DNA from: Cupriavidus taiwanensis
GTDB lineage: Bacteria > Pseudomonadota > Gammaproteobacteria > Burkholderiales > Burkholderiaceae
Assembly: GCF_900250115.1 (NCBI RefSeq)
Contig: NZ_LT984803.1
Coordinates: forward strand, 620,001 to 684,000
Direction of reading: 5' to 3'
DNA: 64,000 nucleotides
The notes below the pieces were generated by a model that was given only the letters and a program-made list of their open reading frames with translations, searched no databases and was not told the DNA's origin. A program made the translations under genes and the position numbers. How positions within the stretch are numbered: the stretch's first letter is position 1; each line of letters begins with the position of its first letter. Of the stretch, positions 51,505 through 61,596 are shown in pieces.

Positions 51505-53775
51505 ATGCGTATCCGAGGCATCGAAGCCCTGGCCGGCGGCCAGGCAGGCAATCCCGGCGAGGCACGTGCCGACGCCGACGTGGCGACAATGGACCGCCGC
51601 AGTTTTCTCAAGCTGACCGGCCTGGCCGGCGGCGGGCTGGCGCTGGGCGTGGCACCGCTGGCGCAGGCGCAGGAGGGCAACAAGCCCAAGGCGGCGCCGG
51701 CGGCGCCGCAGGCGTTCCTGGTCATCGCGCCGGACAACACCGTGACCGTGGCCGTGAACCGGCTCGAATTCGGTCAGGGCGTGCATACCGCGCTGCCGAT
51801 GGCGCTGGCCGAAGAGCTGGATGCCGACTGGCGCAACGTGCGCGCGGCGCTGGCGCCGGCCGGCGACCCCTACAAGGACCCCGGCTTCGGCATGCAGATG
51901 ACCGGCGGTTCCACCGCGCTGAACCACTCGTTCCAGCAGTACCGCGAACTCGGCGCGCGCGCCCGCGCGATGCTGGTCGCAGCCGCGGCGCAGCGCTGGA
52001 AGGTCGACCCGGCCAGCTGCAAGGTCGAGCAGGGCGTGGTCACGTCCGGCAGCCAGCGCGCCACCTTCGGCGAACTGGCGCCGGCGGCGATGGAGCTGCC
52101 GGTGCCGCAGCAGGTCACGCTGAAGGACCCGGCACAGTTCCGCATCGTCGGCAAGCCCACGCCGCGGCTGGATGCGCGCGGCAAGATGGAAGCGACCACG
52201 CCGTTTGGCATCGACACCCAGCTCAAGGGCATGGTGGTGGCGGTGGTGGCGCGTCCGCCGCGCTTCGGCGGCAAGGTCAAGAGCTTCAGCGCCGACAAGG
52301 CCCGTGCAGTGCCGGGCGTGCGCGGCGTGCTGCAGGTGCCGGTCGACCGCGGCGGCAGCGGCGTGGCGGTGATCGCGAGCGGCTACTGGCCCGCCAAGAT
52401 GGGCCGCGATGCGCTCGAGCTCCAGTGGGAGGACACCGGCTCGAAAGTATCGTCGCAGGCCTTGTTCGATGAATACGCGAAGCTGGCCGGCCAGCCCGGC
52501 ACGGTCGCGCGCGCGGGAGAGGGCGCGGGTGGCGGCGATATCGCCGCGGCGATCCAGCGCGCCCCGCGCAGGATCGAGGCCGACTTCCGCTTCCCTTACC
52601 TGGCGCATGCGCCGATGGAGCCGCTGAACTGCACGCTGCAGCCCGAGGTGGCCGGCGGCAAGGTGCAGTCGGTCAAGGTCTGGGTGGGCTCGCAGTTCCA
52701 GACCGTCGACCAGGCCGCGGTGGCCCGCACGCTCGGGCTGGCGCCGGACAAGGTGGTGCTCAACACCATGATGGCCGGCGGCGGCTTCGGCCGGCGCGCG
52801 GTGCCGACCTCCGACTACATCGTCGAAGCGGCCAACGTGCTCAAGGCCTGGGTCGCCGCGGGCCACACCGAGCCGCTCAAGGTGGTGTGGAGCCGCGAGG
52901 ACGATATCCGCGGCGGCTATTACCGCCCGCTGCACCTGCACCGCGCCCGCATCGGCCTGGACGCGCAGGGCAAGGTGGTGGGCTGGCAGCACACCATTGT
53001 CGGCCAGTCGATCCTGAAGGGCACGCCGTTCGAGCCGTTCATGGTCAAGAACGGCGTCGACGCCACCATGACCGAAGGCATCGTCGAGAACGACTACGAC
53101 CTGCCGCTGCAGATGTCGGTGCACCACCCGCAGGTGGACGTGCCGGTGCTGTGGTGGCGCTCGGTCGGCAATACGCACACCGCCTTCGTCAAGGAAACGC
53201 TGGCCGATGAAATGGCCGCAGCCGCCAGGCAGGATCCGGTGGCATTCCGGCTGGCGCGGCTCGACGAAAAGAAGCATGCGCGCCATCGCGCCGCGCTGCA
53301 GCTGGCGGTGGAGAAGTCCGGCTACGGCAAGCGCAAGCTGCCCAAGGGGCATGCCTGGGGCGTGGCGGTGCATGAGTCGTTCAGCACCGTGGTGGCCTAT
53401 GTGGTCGACGTCTCGCTGGTGAAGGGCGAACCGCGCGTGCACCGCGTGACCGCCGGCGTGCATGCCAACCGCGTGGTCAATCCGTTGTCCGCCGAGGCCC
53501 AGATCCAGGGCGCCTGCGTGTTCGGGCTGGCCATGACCCGGCCCGGGTTTGCCATCGAGATCGAGAACGGCGCGGTGAAGAACAGCAACTTCCCGGACTT
53601 TCCGCCGCCGCGCATCACCGACGCGCCGGTGGTGGACGTGTTCTTCGTGCCGTCGCAGGACAACCCCACCGGGCTGGGCGAACCCGGCGTGCCGCCGATC
53701 GCGCCGGCGGTGGCCAATGCGTTGTTCACGCTGACCGGCAAGCGCCAGCGGCAATTGCCGTTCGTGCTGGCCTGA
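51505..53775 (+). CDS. Molybdopterin-binding subunit of an IorB-type aldehyde/isoquinoline oxidoreductase, 756 aa
   Basis: Large catalytic subunit. A twin-arginine signal (MDRRSFLKLTGLAGGGLALGVAP, RR at residues 31-32) implies Tat export as a folded complex, probably with the IorA-like subunit. Conserved molybdopterin-domain blocks are RLEFGQGVHTALPMALAEELDADW, FRFPYLAHAPMEPLNCTLQ, MMAGGGFGRRAVPTSDY, WWRSVGNTHTAFVKETLADEMA and the active-site Glu in TGLGEPGVPPIAPAVANA. ATG 51505 is used; ATG 51589 would start the Tat signal directly. Substrate unknown (aldehyde or N-heterocycle). Confidence 0.92.
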   Translation: MRIRGIEALAGGQAGNPGEARADADVATMDRRSFLKLTGLAGGGLALGVAPLAQAQEGNKPKAAPAAPQAFLVIAPDNTVTVAVNRLEFGQGVHTALPMALAEELDADWRNVRAALAPAGDPYKDPGFGMQMTGGSTALNHSFQQYRELGARARAMLVAAAAQRWKVDPASCKVEQGVVTSGSQRATFGELAPAAMELPVPQQVTLKDPAQFRIVGKPTPRLDARGKMEATTPFGIDTQLKGMVVAVVARPPRFGGKVKSFSADKARAVPGVRGVLQVPVDRGGSGVAVIASGYWPAKMGRDALELQWEDTGSKVSSQALFDEYAKLAGQPGTVARAGEGAGGGDIAAAIQRAPRRIEADFRFPYLAHAPMEPLNCTLQPEVAGGKVQSVKVWVGSQFQTVDQAAVARTLGLAPDKVVLNTMMAGGGFGRRAVPTSDYIVEAANVLKAWVAAGHTEPLKVVWSREDDIRGGYYRPLHLHRARIGLDAQGKVVGWQHTIVGQSILKGTPFEPFMVKNGVDATMTEGIVENDYDLPLQMSVHHPQVDVPVLWWRSVGNTHTAFVKETLADEMAAAARQDPVAFRLARLDEKKHARHRAALQLAVEKSGYGKRKLPKGHAWGVAVHESFSTVVAYVVDVSLVKGEPRVHRVTAGVHANRVVNPLSAEAQIQGACVFGLAMTRPGFAIEIENGAVKNSNFPDFPPPRITDAPVVDVFFVPSQDNPTGLGEPGVPPIAPAVANALFTLTGKRQRQLPFVLA

Positions 53776-53988
53776 GCGCGGCCGGGCAGCCGGGCCGGGC
53801 GGCGCGGGCGCTGTTGTAATCGCGCCAGCGTCCGCCCGGCCGTGGCACCACCCTATTGCCTTTGCGGGGCGAGCCGCGTAGAACGGGGAAAAACCGCCCG
53901 CGCCAGGCGCGCGGCAAGAATCACCCAGCATCGCCCCGACGCCGCGTACCGCCCGGCCCGGTGCCGTGCGCGGAGACCGAGGTGTGAC

Positions 53989-54276
53989 ATGGAGACCCAG
54001 GAAAGTACGCTGACGCTGGCGCTGATGACCGAACCCGCGCGCCTCCGCATCTGCCGCGCGCTGCTGGAAGCCGGCGAGGCGGGACTGCCCGCCACTGACC
54101 TGGCGCAGGTGGCGCGGCTCAGCCTGGGCCGTGCCGGCCATGTGTTCCAGGAGCTGGTCCAGGCCGACGTGCTGGCGCTGTCGATCCAGGAGCGGCGGGT
54201 CTGCTACGTGCTGAAGGCGCGTCGCGCCGTGGTCGAAGCACTGGGCTATATCGACGCCAGCGGACTTGCCGACTGA
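53989..54276 (+). CDS. ArsR-type helix-turn-helix regulator, 95 aa
   Basis: Short winged HTH protein: LTLALMTEPARLRICRALLEAGEAGLPATDLAQVARLSLGRAGHVFQELVQADVLALSIQERRVCYVLKARRAVVEAL. The pattern fits the ArsR fold; the metal-binding Cys pair of the arsenic-responsive type is missing (only single Cys in CRALL and CYVL). GAGGTG precedes ATG 53989. It is downstream of the molybdenum hydroxylase pair, 213 bases away, and may act on an unlinked target. Confidence 0.78.
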   Translation: METQESTLTLALMTEPARLRICRALLEAGEAGLPATDLAQVARLSLGRAGHVFQELVQADVLALSIQERRVCYVLKARRAVVEALGYIDASGLAD

Positions 54277-54283
54277 GCACGCC

Positions 54284-54307
54284 AAAACGGGCCCCGCGGG
54301 GCCCGTT
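54284..54307. terminator. Hairpin between two convergent genes
   Basis: Perfect palindrome with 11-base arms AACGGGCCCCG and CGGGGCCCGTT at 54286-54307, with TTTT following on the minus strand. Likely ends transcription of the small exported protein and perhaps the ArsR gene. Confidence 0.55.
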
Positions 54308-54351
54308 CGCATTGGCGCTGCGGCGCTCGCCGCGCGCCCTGCGTCACTGCG

Positions 54352-54780
54352 TCACTGCTTCGGCGCGGCCATTTCCTGGCGGGCCGTGGCATCCGCTGCC
54401 TTGTTCTCAACCGTGCGTTCCTGCTTGGCGGCGCCGACTTCATCCTTGTACTCGCCCTTGGCGGCCTTCTTTTTCGCCTTGTATTCGGCGGCCGCCTTCT
54501 GACGTGCCTCGCGCCGCTCGACCAGCGGGTCCTTCGGCGGCTGGATCTGGGTCACACCGGGCGCCGCGCCCTGGCCGCCGGCGGGGCTGGCCGAGGTCGC
54601 CGGCATGGCGGGCGTTGCCGGCGTTGCAGGCATGCCCTGCGCGGCAGGGACCGCCGGCGTGGCCGGGGTGGCGGGCGTGGCGGTGGTCTGCGCAATGGCC
54701 GCGGCACAACTGAGGCCTGCCAGGCCTGCCGCAAGCACGCTGGCAATTCGGGTATGGCGAGCGGGTTTTTTCGGATCCAT
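54352..54780 (-). CDS. Exported low-complexity protein with TPATPA repeats and charged tail, 142 aa
   Basis: A signal peptide (1-30: KKPARHTRIASVLAAGLAGLSCAAAIAQ, likely cut after AIAQ) is followed by a Thr/Pro/Ala repeat region (TTATPATPATPAVPAAQGMPATPATPAM). The C-terminal third is rich in Lys, Glu and Ala and looks helical (EARQKAAAEYKAKKKAAKGEYKDEVGAAKQERTVENKAADATARQEM). No family is recognised. The tail resembles periplasmic proteins that bind nucleic acids or the cell wall, but this is speculative. ATG 54780 is the only reasonable start. Confidence 0.68.
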   Translation of the reverse strand: MDPKKPARHTRIASVLAAGLAGLSCAAAIAQTTATPATPATPAVPAAQGMPATPATPAMPATSASPAGGQGAAPGVTQIQPPKDPLVERREARQKAAAEYKAKKKAAKGEYKDEVGAAKQERTVENKAADATARQEMAAPKQ

Positions 54781-55154
54781 GGAATACCTCCAGGGTTAGG
54801 GTCGGAAGCGCCGGCCGAGGTGGCCGCGGCGCGACGTATGCCGCACATGCCTGCCTGGCAGGCCACGCGGCGACAAGGCCAGTCTAGGCAGCGGGCCGGC
54901 TGCGCGCTGTCGGGCATGCGCCGATGAAATGCCGGAATTGCTCCTACACGCGCCGCGTGACAGGCAAGCGCGATTTCAAGTTTCTTTAACGCGACGGCAA
55001 GAAGATTCACTTCCGCCGTTGCTGCACTTCCGCCACCATGGCTGCCACGGAACGTGGCCGCGGATCCCCCCGGACCAACTGCCGATGACGCTGTTACGCT
55101 GTTGTCGTCGTGCCAGCGCAGCGTGCGATGGCATAAGAGCGGATAGACTGAACC
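54781..55154. other. Intergenic region, no gene seen
   Basis: About 370 bases between the divergent exported proteins. Positions 54960-55020 are somewhat AT-richer and may be the promoter of the downstream gene; no reliable elements were found. Confidence 0.5.
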
Positions 55155-56114
55155 ATGCGAGCGCAAGGCCTCCCGGTGTTCATGCTGCTGGCCGGCCTGG
55201 TGGCCGCGCCCAGGCCCGCGCTGGCCCAGGCGGAGCCGGCGTACCGCGTGGTCGGCGCCAATGTGCAGAAGCAGGCCAGCTCGGTGCTGACACTGATGTC
55301 GTTCGCGGTGGTGCCGGACCTGGCTTCCAGTTCGCTTTCCATCAGCAATGCCAACACCGACAACCCCGACCTGACCCTGTGGCAGCTCGGCGGCGGCTTC
55401 ACGCTGAGCCAGTCGTTTCCACTCTACCTGGAGGGGTCGATTGCCTATAACCGCTACGACCCCGCCTTTGTCTCCAGCAACGGGCAGGAATCGCGCCGCT
55501 TGCCGGCCAAATGGAACACTTTCGCGGGCACGGTCGGCATCGGCTGGGATTTCCCGCTGATCCCCAGCAAGGAACTGGTGTTCCGCCCGATCTTCAACGC
55601 TTCGCTCGGCCGCGTGGCCAGTGACCTGTCCATCGCCCAGTTCGCGGTCGAGCAGAAGACCGAGCGCGACATCGCCTTCCTCAGCGACGGCTCGATGAAT
55701 GCCTATGGCCTGGGCGGAGCGGTGATGCTCGACTGGGAAAGCCACCGCGATAACCGCGATATCGACGTGGAGCTGCGCTATACCAACATCTACCTGCGCA
55801 GCTTCGGCGGGTCGTCGGGCATCGAGGTCTCGTCCGCCGCGCAGACCGCGAGCCTGTACGCGCGCTGGCGCGCCCCCACCGGCATGCGCGCGCTCGACCG
55901 GCCGGTGCGTTATGTGCTCGAGCTGTCGCATTCGCATTATTTCGGCAACCAGGCCGGGGCGCTCGGGTTCGACCACCTCACCACGCTGGGCACCGGCCTC
56001 GAGCTGGATACCAGTGCGCACGAAGTGTTCGTGACGCGGATCCGCGCGGTCGTGCGCTACGTCTTCGGCAACAACGTCTCGGGCGTGTCGATGGGGATTG
56101 CCGCAAGTTTCTAG
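55155..56114 (+). CDS. Outer-membrane beta-barrel-like protein, 319 aa
   Basis: A signal peptide (1-25, MRAQGLPVFMLLAGLVAAPRPALAQ) precedes alternating hydrophobic strands rich in aromatic girdle residues: LWQLGGGFTLSQSFPLYLEGSIAYNRYDPAF, FAGTVGIGWDFPLIPSKELVFRPIFNASLGRV, AYGLGGAVMLDWESHRDNRDIDVELRYTNIYLRSF and the terminal TRIRAVVRYVFGNNVSGVSMGIAASF. Ending on Phe fits the BAM recognition signal. Around ten or more strands; no specific family named. Could be a porin-like or autotransporter-barrel-like protein. Monocistronic. Confidence 0.74.
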   Translation: MRAQGLPVFMLLAGLVAAPRPALAQAEPAYRVVGANVQKQASSVLTLMSFAVVPDLASSSLSISNANTDNPDLTLWQLGGGFTLSQSFPLYLEGSIAYNRYDPAFVSSNGQESRRLPAKWNTFAGTVGIGWDFPLIPSKELVFRPIFNASLGRVASDLSIAQFAVEQKTERDIAFLSDGSMNAYGLGGAVMLDWESHRDNRDIDVELRYTNIYLRSFGGSSGIEVSSAAQTASLYARWRAPTGMRALDRPVRYVLELSHSHYFGNQAGALGFDHLTTLGTGLELDTSAHEVFVTRIRAVVRYVFGNNVSGVSMGIAASF

Positions 56115-56269
56115 CGTTCCCGCCCTGAAAGAAAATCTGTCTGTCCAGGCCGCGCCGAGGGCAGCAACGATGGTCGAAACGCGGCCATGACATGGCCGGG
56201 AAATCCCCCGCGAACCCTGCGGCGGGGCCCGTGCTAGGCTTCTGGCAAGTCAAGGAAAACTTTCCCGCC

Positions 56270-57196
56270 ATGAAGTCTCCCGTCTATCTGAATGCCCTTC
56301 GCGCCTTTGACGCCAGTGCCCGGCACCAGAGCTTCTCGGCCGCTGCCGCCGAACTGAACGTGACGCCCGCAGCGATCGGCCAGCTGGTGCGCAGCCTGGA
56401 AGACTGGCTTGGCACCCCGCTGTTCCATCGCCAGGCCAAGGGCCGCGCGCGCCTGGTGCTGACCGAAGTGGCGGAACGCGCGCTGCCCGACATCCGGGCG
56501 GGTTTCGACCGGCTTGCCGTCGGCCTGGACCGGTTGAAGGAGGGCTCGGCCAACGGGATCCTGACGGTGACCACCAGCCCGGCCTTTGCCGCCAAATGGC
56601 TGCTGCCGCGCATCGAACGCTTCCACGCCCGATGGCCGGATACCGACGTGCGCCTGGACACCAACCTCAAACCGCTGGATTTCGCCACGCATGGCATCGA
56701 TATCGGCGTGCGTTATGGCGCAGGGCAATGGCCTGAGGTTGCGGCGGAGAAGCTGATGGACGAGCAGATCTATCCGGTCTGCTCGCCCGACTATGCACGC
56801 GGCAAACGGGTTCGCAAGCCTGCCGATCTCGCCGGCGTCACGCTGATCCATGACCTCTCGGTCCCTAGTCACGCCGGCTTTGCCTCATGGAGTGCCTGGC
56901 TCGATGCGGCCGGCGTCGAGGGCGTCGAAGTCAGGCGCGGCATGCGGATCAATAACTCGGCGGCGGTCTTGCAGGCGGCGATTGATGGCCATGGCGTGGC
57001 ACTGGGCCGCAGCGTGATGGCGCGGGACGATCTGGTGTCGGGCCGGCTGGTGCGGCTGTTTCCGGACATCGAATGCCTGTCCGCGCTGGCTTACTACGTC
57101 GTGTATCGACCGGAGTGTGCAAGCCTGCCGAAACTCGTTGCGTTTCGCGACTGGTTGTTCGACGAGGTGGCGAGCGCCAGAGCGCGTTTGGCTTGA
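56270..57196 (+). CDS. LysR-family regulator (GcvA-like), 308 aa
   Basis: The HTH domain is YLNALRAFDASARHQSFSAAAAELNVTPAAIGQLVRSLEDWLGTPLFHR, followed by an effector domain with GILTVTTSPAFAAKWLLPRIERFHARWPDTDVRLDTNLKPLDFATHGIDIGVRYGAGQWPEV, typical of the GcvA subgroup. ATG 56270 begins the domain; the frame is open from 56192 but without a better ribosome site. The target is unknown; groESL lies downstream but has its own control. No metabolic gene is adjacent. Confidence 0.9.
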   Translation: MKSPVYLNALRAFDASARHQSFSAAAAELNVTPAAIGQLVRSLEDWLGTPLFHRQAKGRARLVLTEVAERALPDIRAGFDRLAVGLDRLKEGSANGILTVTTSPAFAAKWLLPRIERFHARWPDTDVRLDTNLKPLDFATHGIDIGVRYGAGQWPEVAAEKLMDEQIYPVCSPDYARGKRVRKPADLAGVTLIHDLSVPSHAGFASWSAWLDAAGVEGVEVRRGMRINNSAAVLQAAIDGHGVALGRSVMARDDLVSGRLVRLFPDIECLSALAYYVVYRPECASLPKLVAFRDWLFDEVASARARLA

Positions 57197-57266
57197 GACC
57201 GCCGACCACGTGGGCGATCAACGCGCTATGCGGGTGGTCATCCCGATAACCGGTGCGCGCCGGACG

Positions 57267-57287
57267 CCCCCCCCCCCCCCCCCCCCC
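57267..57287 (+). repeat. Homopolymeric tract of 21 cytosines
   Basis: Uninterrupted C run followed by GGG, 71 bases after the LysR stop and 27 bases before the groES -35 element. Exact length is hard to sequence reliably. Confidence 0.9.
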
Positions 57288-57313
57288 GGGAAAACCCGCA
57301 TCCAGCCTCTGTC

Positions 57314-57342
57314 TTGAAATGCCACTACCCCGTCCCTATAAT
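57314..57342 (+). promoter_or_regulatory. groESL promoter (sigma-70, heat-shock-like)
   Basis: TTGAAA at 57314-57319 and TATAAT at 57337-57342 with 17 bases between: near-perfect sigma-70. The bases CTTGAAA and CCCTATA at the same place also fit a sigma-32 promoter. The start of transcription falls inside the CIRCE operator. Confidence 0.85.
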
Positions 57343-57368
57343 TAGCACTCGTCAGGGGGGAGTGCTAA
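57342..57368. promoter_or_regulatory. CIRCE operator of groESL (HrcA site)
   Basis: TTAGCACTC at 57342-57350, nine bases, GAGTGCTAA at 57360-57368: the exact CIRCE consensus with the exact spacing. HrcA bound here would block the promoter it overlaps. Confidence 0.95.
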
Positions 57369-57462
57369 CAGCCCTCTGCGACACCTGAACATTTCTGACG
57401 GCCGTCGCCTCGGTAGCCGGCCGATTTGTGATCAAAAACACACTTTGTATCTAGGAGTCCGT

Positions 57463-57753
57463 ATGAATCTGCGTCCTCTGCACGACCGCGTGATCGTGAA
57501 GCGTCTGGACAACGAAACCAAGACCGCGTCCGGTATCGTGATTCCCGACAACGCTGCCGAGAAGCCCGATCAAGGCGAAGTGCTGGCAATCGGTCCCGGC
57601 AAGAAGGATGACAAGGGCAACAACATCGCCCTGGACGTCAAGGTCGGCGATCGCGTGCTGTTCGGCAAGTATGCCGGCCAGGGCGTGAAGGTGGATGGCC
57701 AGGAACTGCTGGTCATGCGCGAAGAAGACATCATGGCCGTGGTCAACAAGTAA
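57463..57753 (+). CDS. groES: Co-chaperonin GroES, 96 aa
   Basis: [46 protein letters not shown] and [36 protein letters not shown] are the full GroES sequence, with the mobile loop ([13 protein letters not shown]) that contacts GroEL. AGGAG precedes ATG 57463. It forms the heptameric lid of the GroEL chamber. Leader of about 110 bases from the promoter; groEL follows 47 bases later. Confidence 0.99.
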
Positions 57754-57767
57754 TCCATTACTTGTAG

Positions 57768-59444
<1,677 letters not shown>

Positions 59445-59484
59445 TCCATCCCCGGCCTCCTGCCCGCGAGGGCAGGTCGTGATG

Positions 59485-59521
59485 AAAAAACCCCCGCGGA
59501 CGCGAGTCCACGGGGGTTTTT
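59485..59521. terminator. Bidirectional rho-independent terminator after groEL
   Basis: CCCCCGCGGAC (59491-59501) and GTCCACGGGGG (59506-59516) with a four-base loop; TTTTT follows on the plus strand and AAAAAA precedes, so it can also end the convergent metallophosphoesterase transcript. Confidence 0.9.
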
Positions 59522-59561
59522 CTTTGGATGGCCGGCGCGGTGGCGCGCGGGCCGGGTCGCG

Positions 59562-60335
59562 TCAGACCTCCACCACGCAGCACCAGTCAAAGGCCTTGTT
59601 CTCCAGCTCGCCGGTACGCCGGCTGACATAGCCGCGCGGGTTGCAGACCACGCGCGAGTTGTCGACCCAGTAGTCGAAGCTGGTGTGGGTATGGCCGTGG
59701 ATCCACAGGTCCGCCTGCGCGACCAAGTCTGGGCGGCGCGACAGGAAGCCCCCGGAGACGAGGTCATGCGAAAAGCGCGGGTCCAGGCTACCCAGATCCG
59801 GGCCATGGTGCGTGACCACGACCGTCTTGCCCGGAAACGGCAGCGCCAGCTGCGCCGACAGCCAGTCGGACGCGGCCAAGTGGCGTGCCAGTGCGTCCCG
59901 CGGCGTGAACTGGCGCATGTGGCCATCGTTGCCGCGGATTTCGATCAGCCGGTGGTCAAACATCGCTTTCGCACACGCCTGCATGGCCTCGTCGCGCCGG
60001 TCGGTGCCGAACAGCGTGTAGTCGGTCCACCACGTCGTGCCGATGACGCGCACGCCGTCGAATTCGGCCACCTCGCCATTGAGCAGGCGCACCCGCGGAT
60101 GCGCTGCCGCGGCCTCGGCCATCTGCTGGTCCACGGTGTCGAAATTGCTCTGGTAGTACTCGTGGTTGCCGGGCACGTAGAGCACCGGCTGGCTGAACGT
60201 GCTGACGGCCCAGTCGATGCCGTCGCGGCCGTTGGCGATGTCGCCGGCCAGTATCACGAGGTCGGCGTCGCACGCGGGTACGGACTGCGGCAGGTTGTGT
60301 TCGATGTGGAGGTCGCTCAAGATGCGTAGCTTCAT
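59562..60335 (-). CDS. Calcineurin-like metallophosphoesterase, 257 aa
   Basis: Binuclear metal phosphoesterase with the usual metal motifs: RILSDLHIE (DLH), VILAGDIANG (GD), YVPGNHEYY (GNHE), VVVTHHGPDLGSL (HH) and WIHGHTHTSFDY (GHTH). Acts on phosphomonoesters or phosphodiesters, possibly nucleotides; specificity is unknown. ATG 60335 begins the domain and has TGGAG in front of it; the frame is open to 60368. No signal peptide, so cytoplasmic. Confidence 0.9.
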   Translation of the reverse strand: MKLRILSDLHIEHNLPQSVPACDADLVILAGDIANGRDGIDWAVSTFSQPVLYVPGNHEYYQSNFDTVDQQMAEAAAAHPRVRLLNGEVAEFDGVRVIGTTWWTDYTLFGTDRRDEAMQACAKAMFDHRLIEIRGNDGHMRQFTPRDALARHLAASDWLSAQLALPFPGKTVVVTHHGPDLGSLDPRFSHDLVSGGFLSRRPDLVAQADLWIHGHTHTSFDYWVDNSRVVCNPRGYVSRRTGELENKAFDWCCVVEV

Positions 60336-60449
60336 CGGAACTCCAGGCGGGTAGGGCGCGCGCTGCATGGTCTCGGCGCCGGCAGGGGTTTGCCTGCATT
60401 CTTCAGAAGCCGGCCGGTCCGGTCAAGCCCCGGGATTCGCCCCGCAAAG

Positions 60450-60478
60450 CAAAAAAGCCCGGAACCTGGGTTCCGGGC
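60450..60478 (-). terminator. Rho-independent terminator of the tad transcript
   Basis: Ten-base perfect arms GCCCGGAACC and GGTTCCGGGC with a two-base gap; the minus strand continues with TTTTTT. About 70 bases after the tadC stop. Confidence 0.85.
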
Positions 60479-60546
60479 AAGTGACTGTCTTGCCGGCATT
60501 GCACCGGGAGACAGCCGGGGGAAACGGTCGCGGTTTCCCGGAAGTC

Positions 60547-61521
60547 TTAACCTCCTTGTCCCGCCATGGTCGGCAGCAGCACGCGATAGATCTGGATGAA
60601 AGCCGGCCCCAGCAGCACCAGCAGCAACGACGGGAAGATGGTGAAGATCAGCGGGAACAGCAGTTTCAGCGCAATCTTGGCGGCCTGCTCCTCGGCGCGC
60701 ATGCGGCGCTTGGTGCGCAGCATGTCGGACAGCACCCGCAGCGACTCGCCCAGGCTGGTGCCGAAGCGGTCGGCCTGGATCAGCATCGATGCGAACTTGT
60801 CCACGTCTTCCACGCCGGTGCGCAGCGAGAGGTTCGACAGCGCCTTTTCTTTCGAGAAACCCGAGCGTAGTTCCAGCAGCATCAGTTGCAGTTCATCGGC
60901 CAGCACCGGGCAGCGCAGCGCCAGTTCGTCGGCCACGCGCATCAGCGCCGCGTCCAGGCCGAGGCCGGCTTCGACGCAGACCGTCAGCAGGTCGATCACG
61001 TCGGGGAATTCCTCGAAGACGATGCGCTGGCGTTGGGAGACTTTGCGCGACAGTACCGCGTTGGGCAGGTAGTAACCGATCGCGCCCAGCAGAGCGAGCA
61101 GCATGAACATCAGCTCCTGGCTTTGCTGCCCGGGCTGGCTGCTGACCACCAGCAGTCCCAGCATGGGCAGGCCGACGGCCAGTACCGTCTTGGCGCCGAA
61201 GTACAGCGGTGCGGCGTTGGCACCGCGCCAGCCGGCATTCATGAAGCGCACGCGCAGTTGCGAGTTCTCCCAGCCTTCCTTGGGCAGCGACAGCCGCGAC
61301 ACCGGCTGCGCCCACTTCACCAGCTTTTCGATCAGCGCTTTGTACCGGCTCTGGTCCCCTTCGAATGGGCCAGCCTGGCCGGCCATCTGTTCGGCCCGCC
61401 CACGCAGACGATGGGGCGCGAGCGCATAGAGCACGCCGAACACCGTGCCGAACGCCGCCACGAAGATCAGCGCGAGCACGAGCATCTGGTCGCCCTGGAA
61501 CCCCTGGAAAATCTCTTGCAT
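60547..61521 (-). CDS. tadC: TadC, tight-adherence pilus inner-membrane platform protein, 324 aa
   Basis: T2SSF-domain protein of the Flp/Tad type IVc pilus: N-terminal helix (LVLALIFVAAFGTVFGVLYAL), a second pair of helices near 120-170, the family block ALMRVADELALRCPVLADELQLMLLELRSGFSKEKALSNLSLRTGVEDVDKFASMLIQADRFGTSLGESLRVLSDMLRTKRRMRAEEQAAKIALKLLFPLIFTIFPSLLLVLLGPAFIQIY. It pairs with TadB to form the pilus assembly platform. The last gene of the visible tad cluster, followed by a good terminator. Confidence 0.92.
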   Translation of the reverse strand: MQEIFQGFQGDQMLVLALIFVAAFGTVFGVLYALAPHRLRGRAEQMAGQAGPFEGDQSRYKALIEKLVKWAQPVSRLSLPKEGWENSQLRVRFMNAGWRGANAAPLYFGAKTVLAVGLPMLGLLVVSSQPGQQSQELMFMLLALLGAIGYYLPNAVLSRKVSQRQRIVFEEFPDVIDLLTVCVEAGLGLDAALMRVADELALRCPVLADELQLMLLELRSGFSKEKALSNLSLRTGVEDVDKFASMLIQADRFGTSLGESLRVLSDMLRTKRRMRAEEQAAKIALKLLFPLIFTIFPSLLLVLLGPAFIQIYRVLLPTMAGQGG

Positions 61522-61596
61522 GATGGACTCCCGTCAGTATGGCTGTCCAAGCCCTGCTTCTTCTGTTGCTGCACTGAGCTGACCGCGTCCGCCGCG

